Positions 18,700-28,601 of a DNA stretch of 64,000 bases are shown one piece after another. Made by a program: the position numbers and the translations under genes. The notes under the pieces were generated by a model, which had not been told where the DNA came from, ran no database searches, and was given only the letters and a program-made list of their open reading frames with translations. Numbering within the stretch: the first letter of the stretch is position 1; each line of letters opens with the position of its first letter. The stretch covers positions 222,579-286,578 of the forward strand of contig NZ_WMJX01000001.1 of assembly GCF_009711045.1 (NCBI RefSeq). The letters run 5' to 3'. The stretch comes from Myroides albus (GTDB taxonomy: Bacteria > Bacteroidota > Bacteroidia > Flavobacteriales > Flavobacteriaceae).

Positions 18700-19374
18700 A
18701 TGAGTAAATTATATTTGGTACCAACACCAATTGGGAATCTTGATGATATGACGTTTCGTGCCATTAAAGTTTTGCAAGAAGTAGATTATATTTTAGCAGA
18801 AGATACCCGTAATAGTGGAAAACTTTTAAAGCATTTTGAGATTACAACTCCTATGTTTAGTCATCATATGCACAACGAGCATAAGACAGTAGAGGGATTG
18901 GTTAAAAGAATGCAGTCTGGAGAAATATTTGCGTTGATCTCTGATGCAGGTACTCCTGCTATTTCAGATCCGGGGTTTTTATTAACCAGAGCATGTATTG
19001 AAGCGGGAGTTGAAGTGGAGTGCTTACCTGGAGCAACTGCATTTGTTCCAGCATTAGTGAATAGTGGTTTGCCAAATGACAAATTTGTTTTTGAGGGTTT
19101 TTTACCTGATAAGAAAGGAAGACAGACACGTTATCTAATTTTAGCAGAAGAAGATCGTACTATGATTATCTATGTTTCACCACATAAGCTTAATAAGACG
19201 TTAGCTGAGTTTAAGGAATATTTTGGAGAAGACCGTTTAATCTCAGTCTCTCGCGAATTGTCTAAGCTACATGAAGAAACGGTTAGAGGAACAGTTGTCG
19301 AGGTATTAAATCATTTTGAAGCCAAACCAGCTAAAGGAGAAATAGTAGTGATTGTTTCTGGTAAAAAGAAATAA
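18700..19374 (+). CDS. rsmI: 16S rRNA (cytidine1402-2'-O)-methyltransferase
   Basis: The 224-residue SAM-dependent enzyme of the tetrapyrrole-methylase fold 2'-O-methylates C1402 in the 16S decoding centre. Family motifs are LYLVPTPIGNLDDMTFRAI at the start, EDTRNSGKLLKHF, LISDAGTPAISDPG (SAM-binding) and LPGATAFVPALV. It begins one base after the previous stop. A terminator follows. Confidence 0.96.
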   Translation: MSKLYLVPTPIGNLDDMTFRAIKVLQEVDYILAEDTRNSGKLLKHFEITTPMFSHHMHNEHKTVEGLVKRMQSGEIFALISDAGTPAISDPGFLLTRACIEAGVEVECLPGATAFVPALVNSGLPNDKFVFEGFLPDKKGRQTRYLILAEEDRTMIIYVSPHKLNKTLAEFKEYFGEDRLISVSRELSKLHEETVRGTVVEVLNHFEAKPAKGEIVVIVSGKKK

Positions 19375-19399
19375 TAACTGAATTAAAATATGTTAAGGT

Positions 19400-19440
19400 C
19401 AATGTCTGATGTTACAAGTAGCATCAGACATTGGCTTTTT
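19400..19440 (+). terminator. Intrinsic terminator after rsmI
   Basis: CAATGTCTGATG (19400-19411) pairs perfectly with CATCAGACATTG (19422-19433) around a 10-nt loop, followed by a T run. Confidence 0.9.
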
Positions 19441-19445
19441 TTTGA

Positions 19446-19453
19446 TACATTTG
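19446..19453 (+). promoter_or_regulatory. Predicted -7 box for osmC-recJ
   Basis: TACATTTG matches TAnnTTTG, 19 bp before the OsmC-family ATG. The upstream -33 position falls within the rsmI terminator, and the nearest TTG is too close (12 bp). Confidence 0.45.
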
Positions 19454-19472
19454 ATAAAAACGATAATAAATT

Positions 19473-19895
19473 ATGTCACATAAAGTAACAACAACGTGGA
19501 TTGAGAATATGCAATTCGAATCTACAAACCCAAGTGGAGATACTATTCGAATTGATGCCGGACCTGAGAATGGTGGAGATAATAAAGGGCTTAGACCCAA
19601 AGCATTAATGTTATCTGCTTTAGCAGGCTGTAGTGGGTTAGATATAGCACATTTAATCAAGAAAATGCGTTTGGAAGTAGATGAGTTTAAAATGGAAACA
19701 GAGGGGAAGTTAACTGATAGTGATCCATCAACTTATCATACTGTTGTATTAGATTATCACTTTTACGGAAGTAAACTTGATGAAGCAAAATTAAAAAGAG
19801 CCGTTGACATGTCAATTGAGAAATATTGTGGCGTAATGAATATGTTTAAAGAATTTGCTAAAGTAGAAACGAATATTCATTATCATAATAAATAG
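19473..19895 (+). CDS. OsmC/Ohr family protein
   Basis: The 140-residue protein has the OsmC fold. The first redox Cys region is LMLSALAGCSGLDIAHLIKKM and the second is SIEKYCGVMNMFKEFAKV. The two Cys (in AGCSG and KYCGV) reduce organic peroxides in characterised members. Lacking the Ohr-specific residues, it belongs to the broad OsmC group, so the substrate is unclear. It is 3 bp from recJ and co-transcribed. Confidence 0.88.
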   Translation: MSHKVTTTWIENMQFESTNPSGDTIRIDAGPENGGDNKGLRPKALMLSALAGCSGLDIAHLIKKMRLEVDEFKMETEGKLTDSDPSTYHTVVLDYHFYGSKLDEAKLKRAVDMSIEKYCGVMNMFKEFAKVETNIHYHNK

Positions 19896-19898
19896 TAA

Positions 19899-21599
19899 AT
19901 GCGTTGGAAGCTTAAAACGGATGTTATCGCCGAAGCAGTTGTGCATTTACAAGAAGTATTAAAAGTTGATAAAATTATAGCTCAGTTACTCGTTCAAAGA
20001 GGTATCAGTACTTATAACGAAGCAAAAGACTTTTTTCGCCCTTCTTTAGACGCTTTACACGATCCATTTTTGATGAAAGATATGGACAAATCAATTGTGC
20101 GTATTAAGGAAGCAGTTCAAAATAATGAGAAGATTTTAATCTATGGTGATTATGATGTAGATGGAACAACTTCGGTTGCAATGTTAGCTTCTTTTTTTAA
20201 AGGTTTTTATCCTAATGTCGATACATATATCCCTGATAGATATAGTGAAGGGTATGGTGTTTCTTATCAGGGAATTGATTATGCTTCTCAAAATGATGTA
20301 AAACTAATTATTTCAATAGACTGTGGAATAAAATCTGTTGATGAAATTGCTTATGCTCAGGAGTTAGATATTGATTTTATTGTCTGTGATCATCATTTGC
20401 CTGGAGAAATTTTGCCTCAAGCTAAGGCGGTATTGGATCCCAAACGCTCTGATTGTAATTATCCATTTAAAGAGCTATGTGGTTGTGGTGTTGGTTTTAA
20501 GTTGATCCAAGCTTATAGTATCAGTCAACAAAGAGATATAAAAGGTTTAGTTCAGTATTTAGACTTGGTTGCAACTGCAATAGTAGCAGATGTCGTCCCG
20601 ATGACTGGAGAGAATAGAATAATGGCTTATTATGGTTTAGAGGTTATTAATAAAACGCCGAGACCAGGTTTGCGCGCATTGCTATCTTCTTATGATCAAT
20701 CCTCCTTTACAATTAGCGATATTGTCTTCAAGATTGCACCGAAGATTAATGCTGCAGGTAGATTAGAGCATGGAAAGTTTGCGGTAGAATTATTGTCAAC
20801 TTCTGATTATACTGAAGCTATTAAGCTTGCAAAGTATATCATGGATATTAATAGTGAGCGCAAACACATAGATCAACAGATTACAGAACAAGCTTTGCAA
20901 ATGATTGTCGATAATAAAGAGGTTTTTAATAAATCGACAGTAATTTATAATCCGACATGGCACAAAGGAGTTATTGGAATTGTGGCATCGCGATTAATAG
21001 AGACCTACTATAGACCAACCATTGTATTTACTGAAAGTGGAGAGTATTTAGCAGCTTCGGCTCGCTCTGTCAAGAATTTTGACGTTTATGAAGCAATCAA
21101 AGAGTGTTCGGAGTATTTAATTCAGTTTGGAGGTCACAAGTATGCTGCTGGCTTGACATTGTATAAGGAAAATTACACTGCCTTTAAAGAGAAATTTGAA
21201 GAAGTAGTCTCTCGCACTTTAGATGAAAGAGATATGATTCCTGAATTGGTCATCGATGCGGAAGTTGATTTTTCTGATCTCACGCCAAAGGTAATTCGCA
21301 TTTTAAGACAGTTCGAACCCTTTGGCCCAGATAATGAAATGCCTTTGTTTATTTCAAATAATATTTATGATACGGGAGGGAAGCGTTTAATTGGAAAGAA
21401 TAAAGAGCATATGTACCTTTATGTTAAGCAAAGGGGAAATGAAGAACAATCTTTTCCTGTGGTTGCTTTTCGTTTTGGTAAGTACTTTGAAGAACTCAAC
21501 AATAGGCGTTTTTTTAACTTCGTTTATAGTATCGAAGATAGTGAGTGGAAGGGAAAAGTTAAGACTCAGCTTGTTATGAAAGATATGCAACTAGTTTAA
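19899..21599 (+). CDS. recJ: Single-stranded-DNA-specific exonuclease RecJ
   Basis: The 566-residue 5'-3' ssDNA exonuclease works in RecF-pathway recombination and mismatch repair. DHH-domain motifs are visible in order: IYGDYDVDGTTSVAML, SIDCGIKS, VCDHHLPG (DHH) and LDPKRSDCNYPFKELCGCGV. The DHHA1 domain contains FGGHKYAAGLTL. The C-terminal OB-type domain is present (FEPFGPDNEMPLF). Length is normal for the family. Confidence 0.96.
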   Translation: MRWKLKTDVIAEAVVHLQEVLKVDKIIAQLLVQRGISTYNEAKDFFRPSLDALHDPFLMKDMDKSIVRIKEAVQNNEKILIYGDYDVDGTTSVAMLASFFKGFYPNVDTYIPDRYSEGYGVSYQGIDYASQNDVKLIISIDCGIKSVDEIAYAQELDIDFIVCDHHLPGEILPQAKAVLDPKRSDCNYPFKELCGCGVGFKLIQAYSISQQRDIKGLVQYLDLVATAIVADVVPMTGENRIMAYYGLEVINKTPRPGLRALLSSYDQSSFTISDIVFKIAPKINAAGRLEHGKFAVELLSTSDYTEAIKLAKYIMDINSERKHIDQQITEQALQMIVDNKEVFNKSTVIYNPTWHKGVIGIVASRLIETYYRPTIVFTESGEYLAASARSVKNFDVYEAIKECSEYLIQFGGHKYAAGLTLYKENYTAFKEKFEEVVSRTLDERDMIPELVIDAEVDFSDLTPKVIRILRQFEPFGPDNEMPLFISNNIYDTGGKRLIGKNKEHMYLYVKQRGNEEQSFPVVAFRFGKYFEELNNRRFFNFVYSIEDSEWKGKVKTQLVMKDMQLV

Positions 21600-21636
21600 T
21601 TTAGTGAAATGCTTTTAAAATACGGATGAAACTGTA

Positions 21637-21644
21637 TAAATTTG
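21637..21644 (+). promoter_or_regulatory. Predicted -7 box of asd
   Basis: TAAATTTG fits TAnnTTTG and lies 24 bp before the asd ATG. No TTG lies at the expected -33 spacing. Confidence 0.45.
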
Positions 21645-21668
21645 TGAAAATCAATTAAACATATAAAA

Positions 21669-22658
21669 ATGAAAATAGCTGTAGTAGGGGCTACCGGAAT
21701 GGTAGGAGAGATTATGCTAAAAGTTTTAGCAGAGCGCAATTTTCCTGTAACGGAATTAATACCAGTAGCATCAGAGAAATCTGTTGGAAAGGAAGTTGAG
21801 TTCAAAGGGAAAAAGTTTGTAATTAAGTCTATGGAAGATGCAATTGCTATGAAGCCTGAAATAGCTATATTTTCTGCTGGTGGTACTACATCTTTAGAAT
21901 GGGCACCTAAGTTTGCTGAAAACGGAACGACTGTAATAGACAATTCCTCTGCTTGGAGAATGGACCCTACAAAGAAACTTATTGTACCAGAGATTAATGC
22001 AGATGTTTTAACGAAAGAAGATAAGATCATTGCTAATCCAAATTGTTCGACTATTCAACTTGTAATGGCTTTAGCGCCACTACATAAAAAATATGCAATT
22101 AAGCGCGTTGTAGTGTCTACCTATCAGTCAATTACTGGAACAGGAGTTAAAGCTGTTAAACAGTTAGAGAATGAGTATAAGGATATTAAAGGAGAAATGG
22201 CTTATAATTATCCAATTCACAGAAATGCGATTCCTCATTGTGATGTTTTCGAAGATAACGGCTACACGAAAGAGGAAATGAAGTTAGTAAAAGAGACTAA
22301 GAAAATACTAAGAGATGATACAGTTCTTGTAACAGCTACAGCGGTTAGAATCCCTGTGGTTGGAGGACATAGTGAATCTGTAAATATTCAGTTCGAGAAT
22401 AGTTTTGATTTAGCTGAGGTTCGCCGAATATTGCATGAAACACCAGGAATCATTGTTCAAGATAACACAGATACAAATACGTATCCAATGCCTTTGTATG
22501 CAGAGGGAAAAGACGAGGTGTTTGTGGGGCGAATTAGACGAGATGAAACTCAAGATAACACGCTTAATATGTGGATAGTTGCTGATAATTTAAGAAAAGG
22601 TGCTGCTACTAATACAGTTCAGATTGCTGAGTACCTTGTTCAAAATAAAATAGTATAG
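21669..22658 (+). CDS. asd: Aspartate-semialdehyde dehydrogenase
   Basis: The 329-residue enzyme reduces aspartyl phosphate to aspartate semialdehyde for Lys, Thr, Met and diaminopimelate synthesis. GATGMVGE (NADP loop) is at the N-terminus. IANPNCSTIQLV holds the catalytic Cys, and the substrate/His region is VRIPVVGGHSESVNI. Monocistronic, ended by a bidirectional terminator. Confidence 0.96.
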   Translation: MKIAVVGATGMVGEIMLKVLAERNFPVTELIPVASEKSVGKEVEFKGKKFVIKSMEDAIAMKPEIAIFSAGGTTSLEWAPKFAENGTTVIDNSSAWRMDPTKKLIVPEINADVLTKEDKIIANPNCSTIQLVMALAPLHKKYAIKRVVVSTYQSITGTGVKAVKQLENEYKDIKGEMAYNYPIHRNAIPHCDVFEDNGYTKEEMKLVKETKKILRDDTVLVTATAVRIPVVGGHSESVNIQFENSFDLAEVRRILHETPGIIVQDNTDTNTYPMPLYAEGKDEVFVGRIRRDETQDNTLNMWIVADNLRKGAATNTVQIAEYLVQNKIV

Positions 22659-22664
22659 TGTTTA

Positions 22665-22700
22665 TAGAAAAAGGAGCTAATTCATAAGCTCCTTTTTCTA
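22665..22700. terminator. Bidirectional terminator between asd and the histidine kinase
   Basis: TAGAAAAAGGAGCT and AGCTCCTTTTTCTA form a 14-bp perfect stem. The last three bases of the right arm are the stop codon of the minus-strand kinase gene. Confidence 0.9.
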
Positions 22701-24752
22701 TTGATATATATCCAAATCTAATAAGATAGTAACTCCTTCATTCGGCTTACTGGTAATCTTCAGATTGGCACCTAACTCTTTAGCTCTTTCTTTCATATTT
22801 TTTAAGCCTGTACCTTTACTTAAGATTCTATTATCTTTTGAATTAAACCCAATGCCATTGTCCTTTATGATTAATTGGAATCGGCCATCCCTTAGTTTTA
22901 TGGTAGAAACTATTACTTCTGTTGCTTTCGAATGCTTATTTATGTTTTGAAATACTTCTTGAAGTATTCGATAGACGTTTAACTTCTGTTCACTATTGAG
23001 TCTATCCCAATTAATACTTGCGTCTGGATTGTAGTGAAATTGACTGTTAAAAGCATTTTGCTGATTTGAAATTAAGTCTTCAATGAGTTGATCAAAAGGA
23101 TTTTGATCCGACAATTTTTCCTGACTTAAAATAGTTGATATTGTTCTTATTTCTTCTTCTGCTACATGTAATTCATTTATCAAAAGCTTTCTTTGTTCTT
23201 CATTTGAGTTTCCATCTAACTGCATTAGATGGAATCTGGTGGTGAATATTCTATTAATAATGCCATCGTGTAGTTCCTTTGCTATTCTTTTTCTTTCTTC
23301 AAACTTTGCATTATCTGAGAGGTCTTTTTGTTCTAATATTAATTTGTAAATCTTCTCATCAGCTAATTGACTTCTATGTTGATACCTTAAGCTTTTGTTT
23401 TTGATATACAGTATGAGCATGATAATTGTTCCAATAAAAACAATTAATATCAAGCTACTGATGAGAATGATATTTTTTTTATCAGCTATTAACTGTTGAT
23501 TTTGCAGTGACAATTGTTCTGCTTCAAATTCAATTCGCGCAAATTTGTTCTTGCTTTGTCGTTCAATCTTAAATAATTTATCATTTAGTTCAAGAAACTT
23601 ACTGATGTGTTCTTGTGCATTTGTGGTATCGTATTTCGACATAAAGGCCAAGGCTTCTTTCGCAATCTGATATCGTTTTTCATAGTTTGCCCTATCATAA
23701 GCTTTCTTACAATATTCGAGAGCTTTAGGTAGATTATTTTGATGAATATAGTACTTAGCTTTTACTAAGTAAGTGCTTGGAAGTCCTCCACTATAAGTAC
23801 CTTTACTGTTGTATTTTGTTTCAAGAGCTACAATTTCGTCTATATAATCTAATAAGTTTTCAAACTCGCCCAAATCTATTTTAGCCTTGATGAGGTTCGT
23901 TAATAAGATGCTGTATAGGCGTGATTCTTTGGGAATATTAGGATATTCATAAAGTCCTTTTAAAGCGTACTTTTTGGCTTTCTGTAAATCTCCTTCATAG
24001 TAGTATAAGTGAGAAAGATTGTTGTTTATATGTGAAGTATAATGTTCTGCTTCTTGTTGTGTAATTGCGTTACTGTCTTTTAATTCATTGACAATTGTCT
24101 TTGTAATGGCGAAGTACTTTTTAGCTTCAGAGTAATCAAAGAGTTCGATTAAGTTAATGGCTAAAAGGTGATTTGCTTTGTAAAGTATGGTTTTATCTTT
24201 AGTGTTTTTTAGCAAGCGCAATCCTTTGAGTATTTCCTTTTCACTTTCCGTATATATACCGTGCTCGAATACTATCTGAGCTTTTGCAATTGAAATTCTA
24301 CCTAATTCAATGCTGTCCTGTAATTGATTGTAACTTTGTTCTGCTTTGACAAGAAATTGATAAGTACTATCTAACTGATTTTCGAAATAGTGTTTTTGAG
24401 CCTTTAGTTTAAAAACTTGTCCTTGTATTTCAAAGTCGCTTTTATTCTCGGAATATAATATTAACTGATTACTTAGTGAATCAAAGGCAGTTAGACTTTG
24501 AAAATTATCAAGGTTTCTTACCTTTTTGAGTAATTCTAAGGAGTAATTTCTGTTTTCTTCGTTATTTCTTAGCCGTAAGGCCTTGTGAAGGAGGCTATCC
24601 ATCTCTTGATTGGCAAGACTGTCATTAGATTTTTTTTGAGGTAATTGTTCTACTGACTGTTGATGTGTGATGCTGTTTGCTTCTCTTTTGCAGTTAATGA
24701 AAAGAGCTATAATTAATATGTAGGTTATACCTTGTATGTAGGAGAATCTCAT
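22698..24752 (-). CDS. TPR sensor histidine kinase (HisKA_3 / NarL-type)
   Basis: The 684-residue protein has an N-terminal hydrophobic segment ending LFINCKRE (signal or possible lipobox). TPR-like helical repeats (about 100-400) follow, then a membrane helix near 425-450 and a coiled linker. The dimerisation/phosphoacceptor helix is ERKRIAKELHDGIINRIF (His near 494). The ATPase domain has EVFQNINKHSKA (N box), DNGIGFNSKD and GTGLKNMKERAKELGA. The sensing part is outside the cytoplasm, which is common in Bacteroidota. It is divergent from a response regulator, its likely partner. The ligand is unknown. Confidence 0.9.
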   Translation of the reverse strand: MRFSYIQGITYILIIALFINCKREANSITHQQSVEQLPQKKSNDSLANQEMDSLLHKALRLRNNEENRNYSLELLKKVRNLDNFQSLTAFDSLSNQLILYSENKSDFEIQGQVFKLKAQKHYFENQLDSTYQFLVKAEQSYNQLQDSIELGRISIAKAQIVFEHGIYTESEKEILKGLRLLKNTKDKTILYKANHLLAINLIELFDYSEAKKYFAITKTIVNELKDSNAITQQEAEHYTSHINNNLSHLYYYEGDLQKAKKYALKGLYEYPNIPKESRLYSILLTNLIKAKIDLGEFENLLDYIDEIVALETKYNSKGTYSGGLPSTYLVKAKYYIHQNNLPKALEYCKKAYDRANYEKRYQIAKEALAFMSKYDTTNAQEHISKFLELNDKLFKIERQSKNKFARIEFEAEQLSLQNQQLIADKKNIILISSLILIVFIGTIIMLILYIKNKSLRYQHRSQLADEKIYKLILEQKDLSDNAKFEERKRIAKELHDGIINRIFTTRFHLMQLDGNSNEEQRKLLINELHVAEEEIRTISTILSQEKLSDQNPFDQLIEDLISNQQNAFNSQFHYNPDASINWDRLNSEQKLNVYRILQEVFQNINKHSKATEVIVSTIKLRDGRFQLIIKDNGIGFNSKDNRILSKGTGLKNMKERAKELGANLKITSKPNEGVTILLDLDIYQ

Positions 24753-24992
24753 TATAGTTGTTAAAGGGACTTTGTTGCTTTATAAAAATAATTAAATTTT
24801 TTCATAGAAAGATAAAAAGCTTGAAGTGTCTTTGTTGTTTTTAATATGTTAAAAACGAGTTGTTTATGCCTTGTTTTGCTAATTTAGGTGTTAACAGAGA
24901 TATGTTTATGGGGTCAATAAAGTTAATTAAATGCTTAATTTTATAAATTGTTATGTTTTATTTATCTTTATAGTGAATTAAAAATTGTCATA

Positions 24993-25652
24993 ATGTATAA
25001 TATCTTCTTAGTCGATGATCACCCCTTAATTGTGGAGGGCTATATTCTTGCCTTATGTAAGGAAGGAAGCCCATTTGTATCATCTAAATTTACTAAAGCT
25101 TTCGATTGTTTGTCAGCAAAATCTATGATAGATACTGCTGTAGAAAAAGGAGAAAGCTTTGATATTGCAATTGTAGACTTCTCAGTTCCAGGTAATGTTG
25201 ACTTTAAGTGGAATGATGGGGGAGATATTATTCTTTATCTTAATAAGGTAATGCCAAGCTGTAAAACAGTGATGATTACAGGGCATACTGAAGTAATTAC
25301 CATTTACGAGATTGTCAAGAATATTCGACCTAATGGTTTGGCAAGTAAGCATGAAATTTCACCAGGAAGTTTAATAGACATTGTTCAAGATGTTTTAAAA
25401 GGTGAACGTTATCAAAGTGATATTGTTAAACATTGTTTGAGTGAGATTGTGCGAAAAGAGATGATGTATGATGATTATAATCGATCAATTTTAGTTCTTT
25501 TGTCAAAGGGATATAAGTTACAAGAATTGGAAAATCACATTCCATTGTCTAATCCTACTATTAAAAAGCGATTGGCAAAAATGAAGCAAGTATTCGAAGT
25601 TGCTGATACGCAAACATTGATTCAGAAAGCAATTAAATTGGGATTTGTATAA
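24993..25652 (+). CDS. Response regulator, partner of the TPR kinase
   Basis: The 219-residue protein starts at the ATG at 24993 (MYNIFLVDDHP); a longer frame to 24948 adds unconserved residues. The receiver has the acidic pair VDDHP, phosphoacceptor Asp in AIVDFSVPG, switch Thr in MITGHTEV and Lys in ASKHE. The C-terminal about 65 residues contain a helix-turn-helix-like segment (LENHIPLSNPTIKKRLAKMKQVF) resembling a divergent LuxR-type DNA-binding domain. It is divergently transcribed from the kinase across a 240-bp shared regulatory gap. Confidence 0.88.
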   Translation: MYNIFLVDDHPLIVEGYILALCKEGSPFVSSKFTKAFDCLSAKSMIDTAVEKGESFDIAIVDFSVPGNVDFKWNDGGDIILYLNKVMPSCKTVMITGHTEVITIYEIVKNIRPNGLASKHEISPGSLIDIVQDVLKGERYQSDIVKHCLSEIVRKEMMYDDYNRSILVLLSKGYKLQELENHIPLSNPTIKKRLAKMKQVFEVADTQTLIQKAIKLGFV

Positions 25653-25653
25653 A

Positions 25654-25684
25654 AAAAGGCTCTTTCATATTGAAAGAGCCTTTT
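25654..25684. terminator. Bidirectional terminator between the response regulator and acnA
   Basis: AAAAGGCTCTTTCA pairs perfectly over 14 bp with TGAAAGAGCCTTTT around a 3-nt loop, with A and T runs on both sides. Confidence 0.92.
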
Positions 25685-25692
25685 GCTTTGTA

Positions 25693-28422
25693 TTACTTTT
25701 TGAGATAATCTCTCAAAACGTATTGTAGAATACCATCATTTCGGTAATACTCAATTTCTATTAGTGAATCGAATCGAGCTTTTACTTGGAATTGAATTGA
25801 TTTTCCATTCTCTAATGTAGCTGTGACATCTATTATTTTGTGTGGTTTGATATCATCTTCTAATCCTGTTATAGTGAACGTTTCTTTACCAGTTAATCCC
25901 AATGTTTCTGCATTTTGATTTTCTAAAAACTGCAACGGTACTATTCCCATACCGATTAGATTACTTCTGTGAATACGCTCAAAGCTTTCTGCAATAACAG
26001 CTTTTACTCCTAATAAGTAAGTTCCTTTTGCTGCCCAATCTCTTGATGAACCACTTCCGTATTCTTTTCCAGCAATGACAATTAGAGGAGTGTTATCTTC
26101 TTTGTACTTCATTGCCGTATCAAAAACAGTCAGAGATTCATTAGTTGGTAAATAGGTACTGTACCCACCTTCTCTTTGAGCAATTTTGTTCTTAATGCGA
26201 ACGTTTGCAAAAGTTCCTCTCATCATGACTTCGTGATTTCCACGACGCGAGCCATAAGAGTTAAAGTCTTTAGGTGAAACTCCCTGACTTAGCAAGTATT
26301 TACCTGCTGCTGACTCTTCGTTAAAGGCTCCTGCAGGAGAGATGTGGTCAGTAGTCACTGAGTCACCAAGGTAAAGTAATACTTTGGCTTTGTGAATATC
26401 GCTAATAGGCTTTAATTCTGAAGGAAGGTTTTCAAAGAATGGAGCTTGTCTAATATAAGTGGAGTCTTTGTCCCAATCAAATTTTTGTCCTGTCGGAGCT
26501 TGTAGTTCTTGCCAATCTTTTTCCCCGTCAAAAATGACACTATATACTTGATCAAAATCTTCGCGTTTTAGCGATTGATTAATTACCTCTCTAATTTCTT
26601 CATGTGTTGGCCAAATATCTTTTAAGTAAACAGGTTCTCCATTAGGATCATAATCTAAAGGCTCATTGATTAAATCAATATCAACTCGTCCCACTAATGC
26701 ATAAGCAACTACAAGCATTGGTGACATTAAGAAATTCATCTTCACTTGAGGGTGAACTCTGGCTTCGAAGTTTCTGTTTCCTGATAACACAGATGCAACA
26801 ATAAGGTCTCCTTTTTTGACTGCTTCAGCAACAGGTAATGGCAAAGGTCCACTGTTACCTATACAAGAAGTACACCCATAACCCACAGTGTGGAATCTCA
26901 GTGCTTCTAAGTCTTCCAATAATCCAGAGCGTTGAAGGTATTGGGTCACCACTTTTGATCCTGGCGCCAAACTTGTTTTTACCCAAGATTTGGTTCTTAG
27001 CCCTCTTTGTATGGCTTTACGCGCTACAAGACCTGCCCCAATCATTACTTCTGGATTTGATGTATTCGTACAACTCGTGATAGCTGCTATAACGATACTT
27101 CCATCACTGAGAACATATTCTTTGTTTTTTTGTTTGATGCGTACAGAGCGAAGGCTGTCTTGTACTACTTCAACTTGCTGGTTACTTTCTTTTCTTTCTT
27201 CATATTGAAATTCTGTACCTGATCCTCCTTCAGATAACCAAGCGTGTTCTCTTCTCTCTTTTGTCGTTACATAAGTACGTTTATATTCATCTTGTAATAG
27301 AGTAGAGAATGATTTGCCTAAGTCTTTTGCCAATATTTTATCTTGAGGACGTTTCGGGCCTGATACCGTTGGCTCCAGTGTATTTAGATCTAATTCTAAG
27401 ACAGTAGTGTATTCAATGTTTTCTTTTCCTGTTCTCCAAAGCATATTGTTTTTACAATATTCTTCTACTAATTGTACTTGTTTTTCTTCTCTGTTGGTTG
27501 CGCGCATATAGTCAAGCGTACGATCATCAATTGGGAAATAGGTTACAGTACATCCAAACTCTGGAGACATATTTGAAATAGTAGCTCTATCCGTTACAGA
27601 AAGATTGTCTAGTCCATCGCCAAATACCTCTACGAATTTTCCTACAACGCCATGTTGACGCAATAACTTTGTAATGGATAACACCATATCTGTTGCAGTT
27701 GCTCCTTGTGGTATTTTTCCTGTTAGTTTTAACCCAATAACTTCTGGACAAGTAAAGTAGATAGGTTGTCCTAACATTGCTGCTTCAGCCTCTATACCTC
27801 CAACTCCCCAGGCAATCACACCAATACCGTTAACCATCGGAGTATGTGAATCAGTACCTACTAATGTGTCAGGGAAGGCCCATCCATCGCGCTCGATGAT
27901 TCCTTTTGCTAAGTATTCTAAGTTCACTTGGTGACAAATACCCATACCTGGAGGTACTACAGTAAAGTTGTTTAGTTCTTTTTGAGCCCACTTTAGCAAT
28001 TCATATCGCTCTGAATTGCGTTCGTACTCTTTTTCAACGTTATTTTGGTAGGCGTAGTCAGTTCCGTAATAATCTACTTGTACAGAGTGGTCTATAACTA
28101 AATCAACGGGTATCGCTGGGTTGATTTTGTTTCCGTCCTTACCTTGTCTGATGAACTCATCTCTTAACGATGCAATATCTACTACTGCAGGAACCCCTGT
28201 AAAGTCTTGCATTAAAACTCTCGCAGGTTTAAAGGGAATGTCTTTATCTGTCCCCTTAGGATCCCAGTTTATTAATGTGTCTAAATGTTCGTCTGTAATC
28301 ACATATCCATCGTGATTACGCAAAACATTCTCTAATAGAATACGAATAGAGAAAGGCAATCTGTGAATGTTGTGGCCTTTTTCTTGTAATTCTTGAAGTG
28401 ATGCGAATTTATACTTTGTCAT
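25693..28422 (-). CDS. acnA: Aconitate hydratase, AcnA type
   Basis: The 909-residue enzyme isomerises citrate to isocitrate in the TCA cycle. Fe-S cluster Cys are in TSCTNTSNP (about 447) and YGCTSCIGNSG (about 514-517). The C-terminal swivel domain has GKEYGSGSSRDWAAKG and ESFERIHRSNLIGMG. Layout and length match AcnA/IRP1 rather than AcnB. It is monocistronic between a terminator and the divergent persulfide dioxygenase gene. Confidence 0.96.
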   Translation of the reverse strand: MTKYKFASLQELQEKGHNIHRLPFSIRILLENVLRNHDGYVITDEHLDTLINWDPKGTDKDIPFKPARVLMQDFTGVPAVVDIASLRDEFIRQGKDGNKINPAIPVDLVIDHSVQVDYYGTDYAYQNNVEKEYERNSERYELLKWAQKELNNFTVVPPGMGICHQVNLEYLAKGIIERDGWAFPDTLVGTDSHTPMVNGIGVIAWGVGGIEAEAAMLGQPIYFTCPEVIGLKLTGKIPQGATATDMVLSITKLLRQHGVVGKFVEVFGDGLDNLSVTDRATISNMSPEFGCTVTYFPIDDRTLDYMRATNREEKQVQLVEEYCKNNMLWRTGKENIEYTTVLELDLNTLEPTVSGPKRPQDKILAKDLGKSFSTLLQDEYKRTYVTTKERREHAWLSEGGSGTEFQYEERKESNQQVEVVQDSLRSVRIKQKNKEYVLSDGSIVIAAITSCTNTSNPEVMIGAGLVARKAIQRGLRTKSWVKTSLAPGSKVVTQYLQRSGLLEDLEALRFHTVGYGCTSCIGNSGPLPLPVAEAVKKGDLIVASVLSGNRNFEARVHPQVKMNFLMSPMLVVAYALVGRVDIDLINEPLDYDPNGEPVYLKDIWPTHEEIREVINQSLKREDFDQVYSVIFDGEKDWQELQAPTGQKFDWDKDSTYIRQAPFFENLPSELKPISDIHKAKVLLYLGDSVTTDHISPAGAFNEESAAGKYLLSQGVSPKDFNSYGSRRGNHEVMMRGTFANVRIKNKIAQREGGYSTYLPTNESLTVFDTAMKYKEDNTPLIVIAGKEYGSGSSRDWAAKGTYLLGVKAVIAESFERIHRSNLIGMGIVPLQFLENQNAETLGLTGKETFTITGLEDDIKPHKIIDVTATLENGKSIQFQVKARFDSLIEIEYYRNDGILQYVLRDYLKK

Positions 28423-28601
28423 AATTGTTAGTTTATGCGTTAAATTATGAAATATTATTCTCTTTCTCTCATTTTTAACGATATTTCACAGTGTATTTGG
28501 ATTTTTTACAAAACGGGATTCTAAAATAATTTGTTGACTGATATATGTCATATTTATTTAACAATTACTGTGATAATTTTACTTGTGTAAATTTTGATTA
28601 T

